The translations under genes were made by a program, and so were the position numbers. A DNA stretch of 64,000 nt from an uncultured Clostridia bacterium (lineage in GTDB: Bacteria > Bacillota > Clostridia > Oscillospirales > Ruminococcaceae), in the NCBI GenBank assembly GCA_947624555.1, contig CANQKW010000002.1, positions 62,001 through 126,000 of the forward strand, written 5' to 3'. Below the pieces are notes generated by a model. It did no database searches and was not told the origin of the DNA. It saw only the letters and a list, made by a program, of their open reading frames with translations. Shown one piece after another: positions 43,451-52,399 of this stretch. Numbering within the stretch: the first letter of the stretch is position 1; every line of letters begins with the position of its first letter.

Positions 43451-43479
43451 TTGACAAATTGTAATCAATGTGATATAAT
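43451..43479 (+). promoter_or_regulatory. Perfect-consensus sigma-A promoter of the rpmG-secE-nusG-rplKA operon
   Basis: TTGACA (43451-43456), 17-base spacer, TATAAT (43474-43479): exact consensus, as expected for a ribosomal-protein operon. Confidence 0.92.
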
Positions 43480-43483
43480 GAAC

Positions 43484-43602
43484 ATACCTCGAATTGGGGT
43501 ATATTTTTTTGTGCGTTTTTTGAGCGTATGTATACCCCTGATTATTGCCGCAAAGGGCGGCATTTTATGAGGGAGGCAATATTAAAACAGGAGGTGCCGA
43601 AA
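43484..43602 (+). promoter_or_regulatory. Structured leader with competing hairpins upstream of rpmG
   Basis: ATACCTC (43484-43490) pairs with GGGGTAT (43496-43502), followed by a seven-T run. The same right arm GGGGTATA (43496-43503) pairs perfectly with TATACCCC (43531-43538). Further on TGCCGC (43546-43551) pairs with GCGGCA (43557-43562) followed by TTTT, while ATTGCC (43544-43549) pairs with GGCAAT (43575-43580). Mutually exclusive structures suggest attenuation; the start site would have to lie at or before 43485 for the first hairpin. Confidence 0.45.
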
Positions 43603-43752
43603 GTGAGAGTAAAAATTACATTGGCGTGTTCGGAGTGCAAGCAGCGCAATTACAATTCCATGAAGAACAAGAAGAATGACCCCGACAGACTTGAAATGAA
43701 TAAGTATTGCAGATTTTGCAAGAAACACACTCTTCACAAGGAAACAAAGTAA
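43603..43752 (+). CDS. rpmG: 50S ribosomal protein L33
   Basis: 49 residues. Two cysteine pairs (CSEC and CRFC) form the zinc ribbon of the zinc-containing L33 type. The GTG at 43603 is preceded by AGGAGG; a longer frame from 43528 is an unlikely start because it lies inside the leader. First gene of an operon in which secE and nusG follow at spacings of less than 20 bases. Confidence 0.95.
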   Translation: MRVKITLACSECKQRNYNSMKNKKNDPDRLEMNKYCRFCKKHTLHKETK

Positions 43753-43770
43753 AACGGGAGGAATTAGTGT

Positions 43771-44109
43771 ATGTCTAAAGATTTAGAGCTTGAAAAGAGC
43801 TCTCCCGAAAGTGAAGAGGCAAACGACAGCTCAAAAAAGAGCGATGAAAAGACTAAAAAGGACGATAAGTCGGCAAAGAAGTCGGCTGACAGCAAGGATA
43901 AGAAGTCTGCAAAGGCAAAAAAGCCGAAAAAAGGACTGATAAAGTACCTTAAAGACGCAAAATCCGAATTTAAGAAGGTTGTCTGGCCGACGCCGAAGGA
44001 AACAACTCGAAATACGGTTGTGGTCGTTGTTGTGTGCCTGCTGGCAGGTCTTTTCGTGTTCGGACTTGATTCGCTGTTCCGTCTTTTGAACAATTTGCTG
44101 TTCCATTGA
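43771..44109 (+). CDS. secE: Protein translocase subunit SecE
   Basis: 112 residues. A long Lys/Asp/Ser-rich N-terminal region (about 1-52) precedes the conserved amphipathic helix and single membrane segment (KYLKDAKSEFKKVVWPTPKETTRNTVVVVVV). It clamps the SecY channel. The N-terminal extension is longer than in many one-segment SecE proteins. GGGAGG precedes the ATG. Confidence 0.94.
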   Translation: MSKDLELEKSSPESEEANDSSKKSDEKTKKDDKSAKKSADSKDKKSAKAKKPKKGLIKYLKDAKSEFKKVVWPTPKETTRNTVVVVVVCLLAGLFVFGLDSLFRLLNNLLFH

Positions 44110-44124
44110 TTTACGGGGGTAAAT

Positions 44125-44652
44125 ATGGCTGACTCAGAAGCAAAATGGTATATTCTTCATACCTATTCGGGATATGAGAATAAAGTAGCCGCAGATATAA
44201 TGAAACTCGTAGAAAACAGAAATCTTCATCACCTTATCGAGGACGTTATGTTTCCGACAGTTACCAGGACCGTTGAAAAGGAAAACGGCAAGGTGGTAGA
44301 GGTCGAAGATAAGGTTTATCCGGGATATGTTTTCGTGAAAATGGTTGAAACCAACGAGTCGTGGTATATTTGCAGAAACACCAGAGGAGTCACAGGATTT
44401 GTGGGTCCCGAGGGAAAACCTACGCCGCTTTCCGAGGCAGAGGTAAGAAACCTTGAGCAGGGAAGAAAGGAAACCGTTGCCAACTTTGAAAAAGGCGACA
44501 GGGTCGTTATCCGTCAAGGTGTGCTGGAAGGTTTCGAGGGAACTGTTTCCGAGGTCGACGAGGACAAAAAGACCGTTGTGGTGGACGTATTCAATATGTT
44601 CGGAGAGGCAACGCCCACTACGCTTGAAATCACAGCAATCAAGAAAATTTAA
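44125..44652 (+). CDS. nusG: Transcription elongation/antitermination factor NusG
   Basis: 175 residues. NGN domain ([37 protein letters not shown]) and C-terminal KOW domain ([25 protein letters not shown]). It binds RNA polymerase and couples to ribosomes or Rho. Located between secE and rplK as in most bacteria, 15 bases after secE. Confidence 0.96.
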   Translation: MADSEAKWYILHTYSGYENKVAADIMKLVENRNLHHLIEDVMFPTVTRTVEKENGKVVEVEDKVYPGYVFVKMVETNESWYICRNTRGVTGFVGPEGKPTPLSEAEVRNLEQGRKETVANFEKGDRVVIRQGVLEGFEGTVSEVDEDKKTVVVDVFNMFGEATPTTLEITAIKKI

Positions 44653-44684
44653 TCGTTTTTCAAAAAATATGGAGGAAAAATGCT

Positions 44685-45110
44685 ATGGCACAGAAGGTAG
44701 TAGGATTTATCAAGCTGCAAATTCCCGCAGGTAAAGCAACACCTGCTCCGCCTGTAGGACCTGCACTCGGTCAGCACGGCGTAAATATTATGGCGTTTAC
44801 GAAAGAGTTTAACGAGCGTACAAAGGATAAGGCAGGACTTATTATTCCTGTAGTTATTACGGTATACGCCGACAGAAGTTTCTCTTTTATAACCAAAACT
44901 CCGCCCGCTGCGGTTCTGATCAAGAAGGCTTGCAAGCTGGAAAAGGCGTCGGGTACGCCTAATAAGACAAAGGTCGCTAAGATTACCAGAGCTCAGCTCA
45001 AGGAAATCGCTGAAATGAAGATGCCGGACTTGAACGCTGCAAATATCGACTCCGCTATTTCTATGATAGCAGGTACTTGCCGTTCAATGGGCGTAGAGGT
45101 TGCAGACTGA
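44685..45110 (+). CDS. rplK: 50S ribosomal protein L11
   Basis: 141 residues, standard length. N-terminal [25 protein letters not shown] and C-terminal rRNA-binding [21 protein letters not shown], ending in the [13 protein letters not shown] [11 protein letters not shown]. Part of the GTPase-associated stalk base. GGAGG lies upstream. A 76-base spacer with a hairpin separates it from rplA. Confidence 0.97.
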   Translation: MAQKVVGFIKLQIPAGKATPAPPVGPALGQHGVNIMAFTKEFNERTKDKAGLIIPVVITVYADRSFSFITKTPPAAVLIKKACKLEKASGTPNKTKVAKITRAQLKEIAEMKMPDLNAANIDSAISMIAGTCRSMGVEVAD

Positions 45111-45140
45111 ATATAAAGTGGGAGGATTTTATCCGTCAGT

Positions 45141-45163
45141 GCGGAGCGCTTGATGCTGTCCGC
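45141..45163 (+). promoter_or_regulatory. Hairpin between rplK and rplA, possible L1 mRNA target
   Basis: GCGGA (45141-45145) pairs with TCCGC (45159-45163), with an inner AGC/GCT pairing around GCTTGAT. L1 represses its own mRNA in many bacteria through a mimic of its 23S site, and the GATG-containing loop is suggestive, but the match was not verified. Confidence 0.3.
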
Positions 45164-45186
45164 CGTACCACAAGGAGGATTTTTTA

Positions 45187-45879
45187 ATGAAACACGGTAA
45201 GAAATATAACGAAAGCGTAAAGCTTATTGAAAACACAAAGCTCTACGAGAGCAACGATGCGCTTGATATTGTTTGCAAGACCGCTAAGGCTAAATTTGAT
45301 GAAACTGTTGAACTTCATATTCGCCTTGGCGTTGACTCCCGTCACGCTGACCAGCAGGTTCGCGGTGCGGTCGTTCTTCCCAACGGAACAGGTAAGAACG
45401 TAAGAACTCTTGTGTTCTGCAAGCCTGAAAAGGAGACAGAGGCAAAGGCAGCAGGTGCTGATTATATTGCTGACAATGAAACTATCACCAAAATTCAGAA
45501 CGGCTGGATGGATTTCGAGGTTGTTATTGCAACTCCCGATATGATGGGCGTTGTCGGCAGACTCGGTAAGGTTCTCGGTCCGAGAGGACTTATGCCTAAC
45601 CCCAAGGCAGGTACTGTTACTCCCGATGTTGCAAAGGCTGTAACCGAGGCTAAGGCAGGTAAGATCGAGTATCGTCTTGATAAGTCGAACATTATCCACT
45701 GCCCTATCGGAAAGGCATCTTTCGGTCCTGCAAAGCTGGAGGAGAACTTTAATGCGCTGATGGAAGCGGTTGCAAAGGCTAAGCCTGCCGCTGCCAAGGG
45801 TACCTATATCAAGAGCTGTACTGTTTCTTCGACTATGGGTCCCGGCGTAAAGGTCAACACCTTGCGTTTCGGCGTGTAA
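45187..45879 (+). CDS. rplA: 50S ribosomal protein L1
   Basis: 230 residues, standard length. [58 protein letters not shown] and the C-terminal [11 protein letters not shown] block are diagnostic. L1 forms the mobile stalk at the E site. AAGGAGG precedes the ATG. A terminator follows directly, so rplJ-rplL are not in this operon. Confidence 0.97.
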   Translation: MKHGKKYNESVKLIENTKLYESNDALDIVCKTAKAKFDETVELHIRLGVDSRHADQQVRGAVVLPNGTGKNVRTLVFCKPEKETEAKAAGADYIADNETITKIQNGWMDFEVVIATPDMMGVVGRLGKVLGPRGLMPNPKAGTVTPDVAKAVTEAKAGKIEYRLDKSNIIHCPIGKASFGPAKLEENFNALMEAVAKAKPAAAKGTYIKSCTVSSTMGPGVKVNTLRFGV

Positions 45880-45904
45880 GCGTATTACTATGCAATATTT
45901 TCGA

Positions 45905-45936
45905 CCGCCCGAAGAAATTCGGGCGGAAGTTTTTAC
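45905..45936 (+). terminator. Intrinsic terminator after rplA
   Basis: CCGCCCGAA (45905-45913) pairs perfectly with TTCGGGCGG (45918-45926) around GAAA, followed by AAGTTTTTA. Confidence 0.92.
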
Positions 45937-46019
45937 AGGAAATCAAGGCGGTTGTCCGAGATATTCGAGCAGAACAAATTTCGCTTTGAGTAATAAAATA
46001 ATAAACAGGAGGCTTGAGG

Positions 46020-46523
46020 TTGGGATTAGCTAAAGGATTTAATCAGGTCGAAGCGGCGGCTGAAAAAGCGGTAAGAGGCATTGTCGAAGAACACGGTTAT
46101 TCGCTGTGGGACGTTGTTTTCGTGAAAGAGGGCGCTGCGTGGTATTTGAGAATATTGATAGACAAACCCGAAGGAGTGTCTATCGACGACTGCACGTCGA
46201 TTGACGGCTTGATAAACGCCGTTATAGACGAACAGCCGTTTATCGACAAAATTGATTACCTTGAAATCGGCTCTGCCGGTCTTGAAAGAGCAATTCGCCG
46301 TGAGGAACAGCTCAGATCTTCGCTTAAAAAGAAAATTGTGCTGAAAACCTACAAGCTTTGCGAGGGATTGCCCGAAAAGAACGTAAAATGTGTACTCGAC
46401 GATTTTGATGGGGAAAATATTGTTGTTTCGGGAGATTTCGGACAGGTAAAACTCGCTTTGGCAAATGTTTCGGCAATAAATTATGACGATTTTGACGATT
46501 TTGAAAATTTAATGGAGGTATAA
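46020..46523 (+). CDS. rimP: Ribosome maturation factor RimP
   Basis: 167 residues. It assists 30S assembly. N-terminal domain EEHGYSLWDVVFVKEGAAWYLRILIDKPEGVSIDDC, then YLEIGSAGLERAI (usual LEVSSPGLDRPL) and an SH3-like C-terminus. Start TTG at 46020 is seven bases after AGGAGG; the TTG at 46014 is too close to it. It opens the classical nusA operon, but no clear promoter was found in 45937-46019. Confidence 0.92.
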   Translation: MGLAKGFNQVEAAAEKAVRGIVEEHGYSLWDVVFVKEGAAWYLRILIDKPEGVSIDDCTSIDGLINAVIDEQPFIDKIDYLEIGSAGLERAIRREEQLRSSLKKKIVLKTYKLCEGLPEKNVKCVLDDFDGENIVVSGDFGQVKLALANVSAINYDDFDDFENLMEV

Positions 46524-46529
46524 GGGAAA

Positions 46530-47726
46530 ATGGCAAGAAGAAAAACAGTTAAAGGGGAAGACTACGGAGATATTTACGAAAATCTCGCTTTGCTCGCCGA
46601 AGAAAAGGGAATTTCAAGCGAAATTCTTGCTGAAAAAATCAAGTATGCGATTGAAAAGAGCTTGAAATCAAATCTTCATTTTGACGATGACGAGGAGGAT
46701 TTTGTACGGGTAGATATTGACCTCAAAAATAAGGTTTTCGACGTGAGCATTATGAAAGAGGTTATCGAGGTAGTTGATACTCTTTATGAACCCGAAAAGG
46801 AAATCGTTCTCGAAGAGGCAAGAAAAATCGACCCTAAGCTGGAAGTCGGCGACAGAGTAAGATGTCCTATCGACACAAAGCTTTTTAAGAGAATTGCCGC
46901 TAAAAATGCAAAAGACCTTATTAAACAGGGATTTTCAAACGCCGAAAGACAGCATTTGAGCGAAATATGGGGAGAATACGAGAACGAGGCTGTTTCAGCC
47001 GTTGTTGAAACGGTTGAACCGAAAACTCTTCACGCTACAATTAAAATCGGAAACAACGAGGTTATGCTCCCCCGAAACGAACAGATACCCGGAGAAACGC
47101 TTGAAGTCGGTCAGGTGATAAGAGTGTATATTTCGGGTGTTTCAAAGGAGTATAAGGAAGGCGACAAAAATCAGTATCTAAAGGTTTCCAGAACCGATAA
47201 GTGGCTTATTAAGCGTCTTTTTGAGCTTGAATGTCCCGAAATTTACGACGGTACGGTCGAAATAAAGGCTGTAAGCCGTGCTCCCGGCAGCAGAAGTAAG
47301 ATTGCTGTTATCAGCAATGACCCGAATGTTGACGCTGTGGGCGCTTGTATAGGTCCTCAGAAGAGCCGTATAAATTCCGTTACAAAGGAAATCAAGGGAG
47401 AAAAAATCGACGTCGTTTTGTACAGCGATGACCCCGAGGAGTTTATCAAACAGGCGTTAAAGCCTGCCGAGGTTCTGAAGGTCGTGATTACAAATCCTAA
47501 TCCCGGAAAGCGTTCGTGCAAGGTCGTTGTTCCCGATAATCAGCTCTCGCTGGCAATCGGAAATAAGGGTCAGAATGCGTGGCTCGCCGCAAAACTTACG
47601 GGCTATAAGGTGGATATAAAGTCCGAGAGCGCCGTTAATCCCGAAGATTTTGAGGTCGTGCCGCTGGAAGTCAAGGCTGAGGAAACCCTTGCTCAGACCG
47701 AAACCGAGGAAACTTCAAAGGAGTGA
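46530..47726 (+). CDS. nusA: Transcription termination/antitermination factor NusA
   Basis: 398 residues, the short Firmicute form without the C-terminal acidic repeats. N-terminal polymerase-binding domain, S1 domain (about 135-200, ETLEVGQVIRVYISGV), KH1 (SRAPGSRSKIAVISNDPNVDAVGACIGPQ) and KH2 (NQLSLAIGNKGQNAWLAAKLTGYKVDIK). It modulates pausing and termination. Starts six bases after rimP. Confidence 0.97.
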   Translation: MARRKTVKGEDYGDIYENLALLAEEKGISSEILAEKIKYAIEKSLKSNLHFDDDEEDFVRVDIDLKNKVFDVSIMKEVIEVVDTLYEPEKEIVLEEARKIDPKLEVGDRVRCPIDTKLFKRIAAKNAKDLIKQGFSNAERQHLSEIWGEYENEAVSAVVETVEPKTLHATIKIGNNEVMLPRNEQIPGETLEVGQVIRVYISGVSKEYKEGDKNQYLKVSRTDKWLIKRLFELECPEIYDGTVEIKAVSRAPGSRSKIAVISNDPNVDAVGACIGPQKSRINSVTKEIKGEKIDVVLYSDDPEEFIKQALKPAEVLKVVITNPNPGKRSCKVVVPDNQLSLAIGNKGQNAWLAAKLTGYKVDIKSESAVNPEDFEVVPLEVKAEETLAQTETEETSKE

Positions 47727-47730
47727 GTTT

Positions 47731-48000
47731 ATGCCCGAAAAGAAAATCCCTATGAGAAAGTGCATTTCCTGCGGTGAAATGATCGGCAAGAAAGGCGCTT
47801 TGAGGATTGTGAGGGATAAGGACGGAGAAATCTCGCTCGACGAAACAGGGAAAAAATCGGGAAGAGGCGCATATATTTGCCGCGACATAAAATGCTTTGA
47901 GGCGGCAAAAAAAGGAAAACGAATCGAGCGTTCCCTTAAATGCAGTATTCCCGAAGAGATATATGAAAGCATTGAAAAGGAGCTGACGTCTGATAAATAA
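47731..48000 (+). CDS. ylxR: YlxR (RnpM) family RNA-binding protein
   Basis: 89 residues. MRKCISCGEM, ALRIVRDKDGEISLDETGKKSGRGAYIC and CFEAAKK are diagnostic of YlxR, an RNA-binding protein reported to modulate RNase P in Bacillus. AAAGGAG precedes the ATG. The gene overlaps ylxQ by 11 bases and is in its usual place between nusA and ylxQ. Confidence 0.93.
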   Translation: MPEKKIPMRKCISCGEMIGKKGALRIVRDKDGEISLDETGKKSGRGAYICRDIKCFEAAKKGKRIERSLKCSIPEEIYESIEKELTSDK

Positions 48001-48301
48001 TACGCTTAGTACGGTTTGTCTGTGCAGACGTGCAGGAAAGCTTTCTGTCGGATTTGACGCAGTTTGCGGCGAAATTTCGGGAAAAAGCCGGGGCGGCGTG
48101 ATTTTAGCCGCAGATGTTTCTGCCAAAACGGAAAAAGAAATACGTTTTCTCTGCGAAAAATACAGACGTGAGGTCTTAAAAACCGATTTTACTATGGACG
48201 AGGCGAAAGACGCCGTCGGCAAACGTGCCGGAGTTTTCTTCATAAATGACGAGGGATTGTTCGGTTCGGTAAAAAAACATATAACTTCACAAAATGATTA
48301 G
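47990..48301 (+). CDS. ylxQ: YlxQ, L7Ae-family ribosomal protein, probable CTG start
   Basis: 103 residues if started at CTG 47990. The conserved L7Ae/YlxQ N-terminus ([20 protein letters not shown]) is encoded upstream of the first conventional start in frame (GTG 48098), so that GTG would delete a third of the domain. From the upstream stop at 47984-47986 there is no ATG, GTG or TTG before 48098. CTG at 47990 lies seven bases after AAAAGGAG (47975-47982), an ideal spacing; ATA at 47993 is the other option. The family binds kinked RNA. The gene overlaps ylxR by 11 bases and precedes infB. Confidence 0.8.
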   Translation: MINNTLSTVCLCRRAGKLSVGFDAVCGEISGKSRGGVILAADVSAKTEKEIRFLCEKYRREVLKTDFTMDEAKDAVGKRAGVFFINDEGLFGSVKKHITSQND

Positions 48302-48318
48302 TTTGGAGGAAAATTACA

Positions 48319-51036
48319 TTGCCAAGTAAACAGATAAAATACAAGGTTCAAGACATCGCAAAGGATTTGGGAGTAGACAGATCAGAGCTTATCGAGCTGC
48401 TTGATAAGGTCTTTCCGCTTGATAATCCCAGAAAATCCACTGCGACTATTACCGCTGACGAGGTTGGATATATTCTTCAGAAGTATACCAGCCAAAACGA
48501 GGTAAATAATATAGGTCAGGCATTTGCCGCTACAAAGGATATTAAAACGCCTAAACCCGACGACGCTGAAAAAAAGCCTGCCGCTAAGAAAAAAATCGTT
48601 AAAAAGGAAGAAAATGAGGCGGCGGAAAAACCTGCCGAAAAGTCGGAAACAGTCGCTAAAAAGCCTGTTAAAAAGGGAAAAACCGAAGAAAAAGTCCCCG
48701 AAAAGACTGAAAAGGCAGAGCCGAAAAAGGCTGCTCCCGTAAAGGAAGAACCCGTTGTAAAGGAAAAGCAGGAGACTCCTAAGCCGCCTGTTCAGGCTAA
48801 ATCCGAGGTAAAGCAGGAAGTAAAGCCCGAAACAGCAAAGAAAGCTGCCGATAACCGTGACAGCCGTCCTGCCGTAAAGCCCGAAATCAAGCCCCAGAAT
48901 AAAAATAACAATAATAACAATGGCGAAAAGCCAAAGCCCAAGACGCCCACAACGCCTAAAATGCCTGCGGCAAAGCCTGCCATCGACAGCAGCAAAATCA
49001 AGGTCAACGCCCCTCCCGTTATTCAGCAGAAACAGAAGAACGAAAATGTCAAGCACGGAGAGCACGTCACCAAAAAGGTCGATACACGTGGCAGTTATGT
49101 TGAGCTTGATAAGTATAACGAGCGCTATGAAACGATTGCACCTGCCGGAAAAATGAACAACGATAATTTCCGCAGCAAGCAGAAATTTACACAAAAGGCT
49201 CAGAAAAACGGCAAGCAGTACGGAAATAAACGTGAAAACGAGGCGCAGAAATTAAAGCGTCTTGAGCTTGAAAGAGCAAGAAAACAGCAGCTTAAAGTAC
49301 AGATACCCGACGAAATCGTTGTAGGAGAGCTTGCGACACGTCTTAAAGTAACTGCGTCCGAGGTAATTAAGAAACTTTTTGCCTTGGGCGTTATGGCAAA
49401 TATCAACGAAACAATTGATTTCGATACGGCGTCTTTGGTTGCGGAAGAGTTGGGCGCAAAGGTAGAAAAGGAAGTAGTCGTTACTATTGAAGAGCGTCTG
49501 TTCGAGGACATCGCAGATAAGCCCGAGGACCTTAAACCCCGTTCTCCCGTTGTTGTCGTAATGGGACACGTTGACCACGGTAAAACGTCAATTCTCGACT
49601 ATATCCGCAATGCTCACGTTACTTCCACGGAGGCAGGAGGAATTACTCAGCATATCGGCGCATACCGTGTCCGTGTAGGAGAGCGCGATATAACATTCCT
49701 TGATACCCCCGGACACGAGGCGTTTACGTCTATGAGAGCGAGAGGCGCTATGATCACCGATATAGCAATTCTCGTTGTGGCAGCAGATGACGGTATTATG
49801 CCGCAGACTGTTGAGGCTATCAATCACGCAAAGGCAGCAGGAGTATCAATAATCGTTGCTATCAACAAAATTGATAAAGAGGCAGCCAATCCCGACAGAG
49901 TTAAGGAAGAGCTTACAAAATATGACCTTGTATGCGAAGATTGGGGCGGAGATGTAATCTGCGTTCCCGTTTCAGCAAAAACAGGAGAGGGAATGGACAC
50001 TCTTCTTGAAATGGTTGGTCTTACTGCCGACGTTATGGAGCTGAAGGCTAATCCCGACAGACTTGGTACGGGTGCCGTAATTGAGGCAAGACTTGATAAA
50101 ACGAGAGGTCCTATCGCAACTCTTCTGGTACAGAACGGTACACTTCACACAGGAGATATTCTTATTGCAGGAACTGCAGTCGGACGTGTTCGTGTAATGC
50201 GTGACGACAGAGGCAGGACCATAACCGAGGCAGAACCCTCTGTTCCCGTGGAAATTATGGGTCTTTCCGAAGTCCCTTCCGCAGGCGATAAATTTGCCGC
50301 CGTTGAGGACGAAAAACTTGCGAGAGAGCTTGTTGAAAAGCGCAAGCACGAGGCAAAGGAAGAGCAGTTCAAGAGCTATCAGAAGGTTACTCTTGATAAT
50401 TTGTTCAGCTCGATCGAGCAGGGCGAGGTCAAGGAACTGCCTATTGTCGTAAAGGGAGACGTTCAGGGTTCGGTAGAGGCTGTTAAGCAGTCCCTTGAAA
50501 AAATCGCCAATGAAGAAGTTAAGGTTCGTGTAATTCACGGCGGCGTCGGTGCAGTAAGTGAGAGCGACGTTATGCTTGCTATGGCTAGCGGTGCGATTAT
50601 CGTCGGCTTTAACGTAAGACCCCACCCGTCGGCTGAGGAAACCGCAAAAGAAAACGGCGTTGAAATCCGTCTTTACCGTGTCATTTATGACGCTATCGAA
50701 GATATAACCGCAGCTATGAAGGGTATGCTTGCACCGAAATTCCGTGAGGTCAGCCTCGGAAGAGTTGAGGTGCGTCAGGTTTACAAGATAACAGGCGTCG
50801 GCGTAGTTGCAGGTTCTTACGTTCTTGACGGAAAAGTAACGAGAAACGGTCAGGTTCGTATCGTGCGCGACGGTATTATCGTAGGCGATGACAAAATCGC
50901 AGGACTTCAGCGTTTCAAGGACGCCGTAAAGGAAGTTGCGGCAGGATTTGAGTGCGGTATCAGCCTTGAAAAATTCACCGACATCAAGGAAGGCGACATT
51001 TTTGAGGCTTATGTTATGGAGGAATACAGAGATTGA
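48319..51036 (+). CDS. infB: Translation initiation factor IF-2
   Basis: 905 residues. An N-terminal IF2N-like module (residues 1-60) precedes a long Lys/Pro/Ala/Glu-rich linker to about 290 and a second IF2N module (about 330-385). The GTPase domain has GHVDHGKT (416-423), DTPGHEAF and NKID; domains II-IV follow. Start TTG at 48319 behind TTGGAGGAAA. It places initiator tRNA on the 30S subunit. Usual operon position between ylxQ and rbfA. Confidence 0.97.
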   Translation: MPSKQIKYKVQDIAKDLGVDRSELIELLDKVFPLDNPRKSTATITADEVGYILQKYTSQNEVNNIGQAFAATKDIKTPKPDDAEKKPAAKKKIVKKEENEAAEKPAEKSETVAKKPVKKGKTEEKVPEKTEKAEPKKAAPVKEEPVVKEKQETPKPPVQAKSEVKQEVKPETAKKAADNRDSRPAVKPEIKPQNKNNNNNNGEKPKPKTPTTPKMPAAKPAIDSSKIKVNAPPVIQQKQKNENVKHGEHVTKKVDTRGSYVELDKYNERYETIAPAGKMNNDNFRSKQKFTQKAQKNGKQYGNKRENEAQKLKRLELERARKQQLKVQIPDEIVVGELATRLKVTASEVIKKLFALGVMANINETIDFDTASLVAEELGAKVEKEVVVTIEERLFEDIADKPEDLKPRSPVVVVMGHVDHGKTSILDYIRNAHVTSTEAGGITQHIGAYRVRVGERDITFLDTPGHEAFTSMRARGAMITDIAILVVAADDGIMPQTVEAINHAKAAGVSIIVAINKIDKEAANPDRVKEELTKYDLVCEDWGGDVICVPVSAKTGEGMDTLLEMVGLTADVMELKANPDRLGTGAVIEARLDKTRGPIATLLVQNGTLHTGDILIAGTAVGRVRVMRDDRGRTITEAEPSVPVEIMGLSEVPSAGDKFAAVEDEKLARELVEKRKHEAKEEQFKSYQKVTLDNLFSSIEQGEVKELPIVVKGDVQGSVEAVKQSLEKIANEEVKVRVIHGGVGAVSESDVMLAMASGAIIVGFNVRPHPSAEETAKENGVEIRLYRVIYDAIEDITAAMKGMLAPKFREVSLGRVEVRQVYKITGVGVVAGSYVLDGKVTRNGQVRIVRDGIIVGDDKIAGLQRFKDAVKEVAAGFECGISLEKFTDIKEGDIFEAYVMEEYRD

Positions 51037-51066
51037 TTTCTCCTTGCGAAGTAAAGGAGATATGAA

Positions 51067-51453
51067 ATGCCTAACTTTAATATAAAACGGCTTAATGAAG
51101 ACATTCTCAGAGAGCTTTCTGCGGCTGTTGCGGGCGTAAAAGACCCCAGAGTTGCAGACGGATTTGTGACAGTGACCCGTACCGAGCTTACAAGCGATTT
51201 GTCATACTGCAAGGTATGGGTAGCCTGTATGGGAGGAGAAAAACGCACGGAAAAGGCTGTCGAGGGAATGAAGGCGGCAAGCGGCTATTTCAAGAAAATG
51301 ATCGCCGCAAGGGTGCGTATGCGCAAAATGCCCGAGCTTATCTTTATTCCCGATAATTCTCTTGAATACAGCTCACATATCGAAGAAATAATAGCAAATC
51401 TTCCTAAGCCTGTTGACGACGAAGAAAGAGGGGACGGCAATAATGAAAATTAA
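51067..51453 (+). CDS. rbfA: Ribosome-binding factor A
   Basis: 128 residues, KH-like fold. KRLNEDILRELSAAVAGVKDPRV, TVTRTELTSDLSYCKVWVACMG and MRKMPELIFIPDNSLEYSSHI match RbfA, needed for 30S maturation and 16S 5' end processing. AAAGGAG precedes the ATG. Overlaps nrnA by 11 bases. Confidence 0.95.
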   Translation: MPNFNIKRLNEDILRELSAAVAGVKDPRVADGFVTVTRTELTSDLSYCKVWVACMGGEKRTEKAVEGMKAASGYFKKMIAARVRMRKMPELIFIPDNSLEYSSHIEEIIANLPKPVDDEERGDGNNEN

Positions 51454-52399
51454 CGCTGAACAAGCTGCCGATTTTCTCAGGGAAAACGACAATTATCTGA
51501 TTTTGATGCACAATTCTCCCGACGGAGATACGCTGGGCTGCGGCTCTGCGCTGTGTATCGCTTTGCAGAAACTCAAAAAGAAAGCAAAAGCCGTGTGTCC
51601 CGAGGAAATTCCGCACAGATTTGACTATCTTTTCAAGCCTGTTGAAAAGCAGGAGTTTGAGTATAAAAACGTAATTTGCGTCGATGTCGCCGATACAAAG
51701 CTGCTTGGAGAGATGAAAGCCGTAGGCGATACGGCAGAGCTTGCTATCGACCACCATTCTTTCCACAAAGAATATGCGAAAAGAACTTTTATAGAGCCTG
51801 ACAGCGCAGCAGCCTGCGAGCTTGTCTATGCCGTGATAAAAGAGCTTGGAGTTGCGTTCGACAAAGATATTGCAAACGGCATTTACACGGGTACTGCGAC
51901 GGATACGGGCTGTTTTAAACATTCAAACGTTACGCCCCGTACGCATATTATTGCCGCAGAAATGATAGAAAGCGGAGCGGATTATTCTTCAATAAACTAC
52001 TCGATGTTTGTCGTGAAAACTCTCGGAAGAATTAAGCTTGAGCAGGAGGCTCTGAAAACAGTGCGTTATTTCGCAGAAGGAAAAGTCGCTGTTTTGACCG
52101 TTCCTCTGGCACTTGTGAACAGTATTTCCGATATTGACAGCGATGACATCGGCGCACTTGCAAATATTCCCAGGGAAATCGCAGGAGTTGAGGTAGGAAT
52201 TTGCGTCAAGGAAAAGAAAGAGGGCGAATATAAGGTTTCTTTGCGTACAGGCGACAGCATTGACGCAGCGAAAATTTCGGCTCAGTTCGGGGGCGGCGGA
52301 CACGCAAGAGCAGCAGGCTGCTCCTTCCACAAAACGACAATGGAAAAAACCGTCGAAACTATCGCAAATGCGTGCGTTGAGGCGTTAGAAAAGGTTTAA
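51443..52399 (+). CDS. nrnA: DHH-family oligoribonuclease/pAp phosphatase NrnA
   Basis: 318 residues. DHH motifs: HNSPDGDTLG, VDVADTKLLG, IDHHSFH and YTGTATDTGCF; DHHA1 glycine motif GGGGHARAAG at the C-terminus. NrnA degrades short oligoribonucleotides and removes the 3' phosphate from pAp. The ATG at 51443 overlaps the rbfA end, and its TAA shares one base with the truB ATG. Confidence 0.93.
   Translation: MKINAEQAADFLRENDNYLILMHNSPDGDTLGCGSALCIALQKLKKKAKAVCPEEIPHRFDYLFKPVEKQEFEYKNVICVDVADTKLLGEMKAVGDTAELAIDHHSFHKEYAKRTFIEPDSAAACELVYAVIKELGVAFDKDIANGIYTGTATDTGCFKHSNVTPRTHIIAAEMIESGADYSSINYSMFVVKTLGRIKLEQEALKTVRYFAEGKVAVLTVPLALVNSISDIDSDDIGALANIPREIAGVEVGICVKEKKEGEYKVSLRTGDSIDAAKISAQFGGGGHARAAGCSFHKTTMEKTVETIANACVEALEKV

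Noticed and set aside
39038..45144. Identical 11-mer CGTCAGTGCGG at 39038 and 45134
   Set aside because: Many chance 11-base matches are expected in 64 kb; no extended similarity flanks it.
48098..48301. A 67-residue gene starting at GTG 48098
   Set aside because: It would remove the conserved N-terminal third of YlxQ; the frame clearly extends upstream to 47987.
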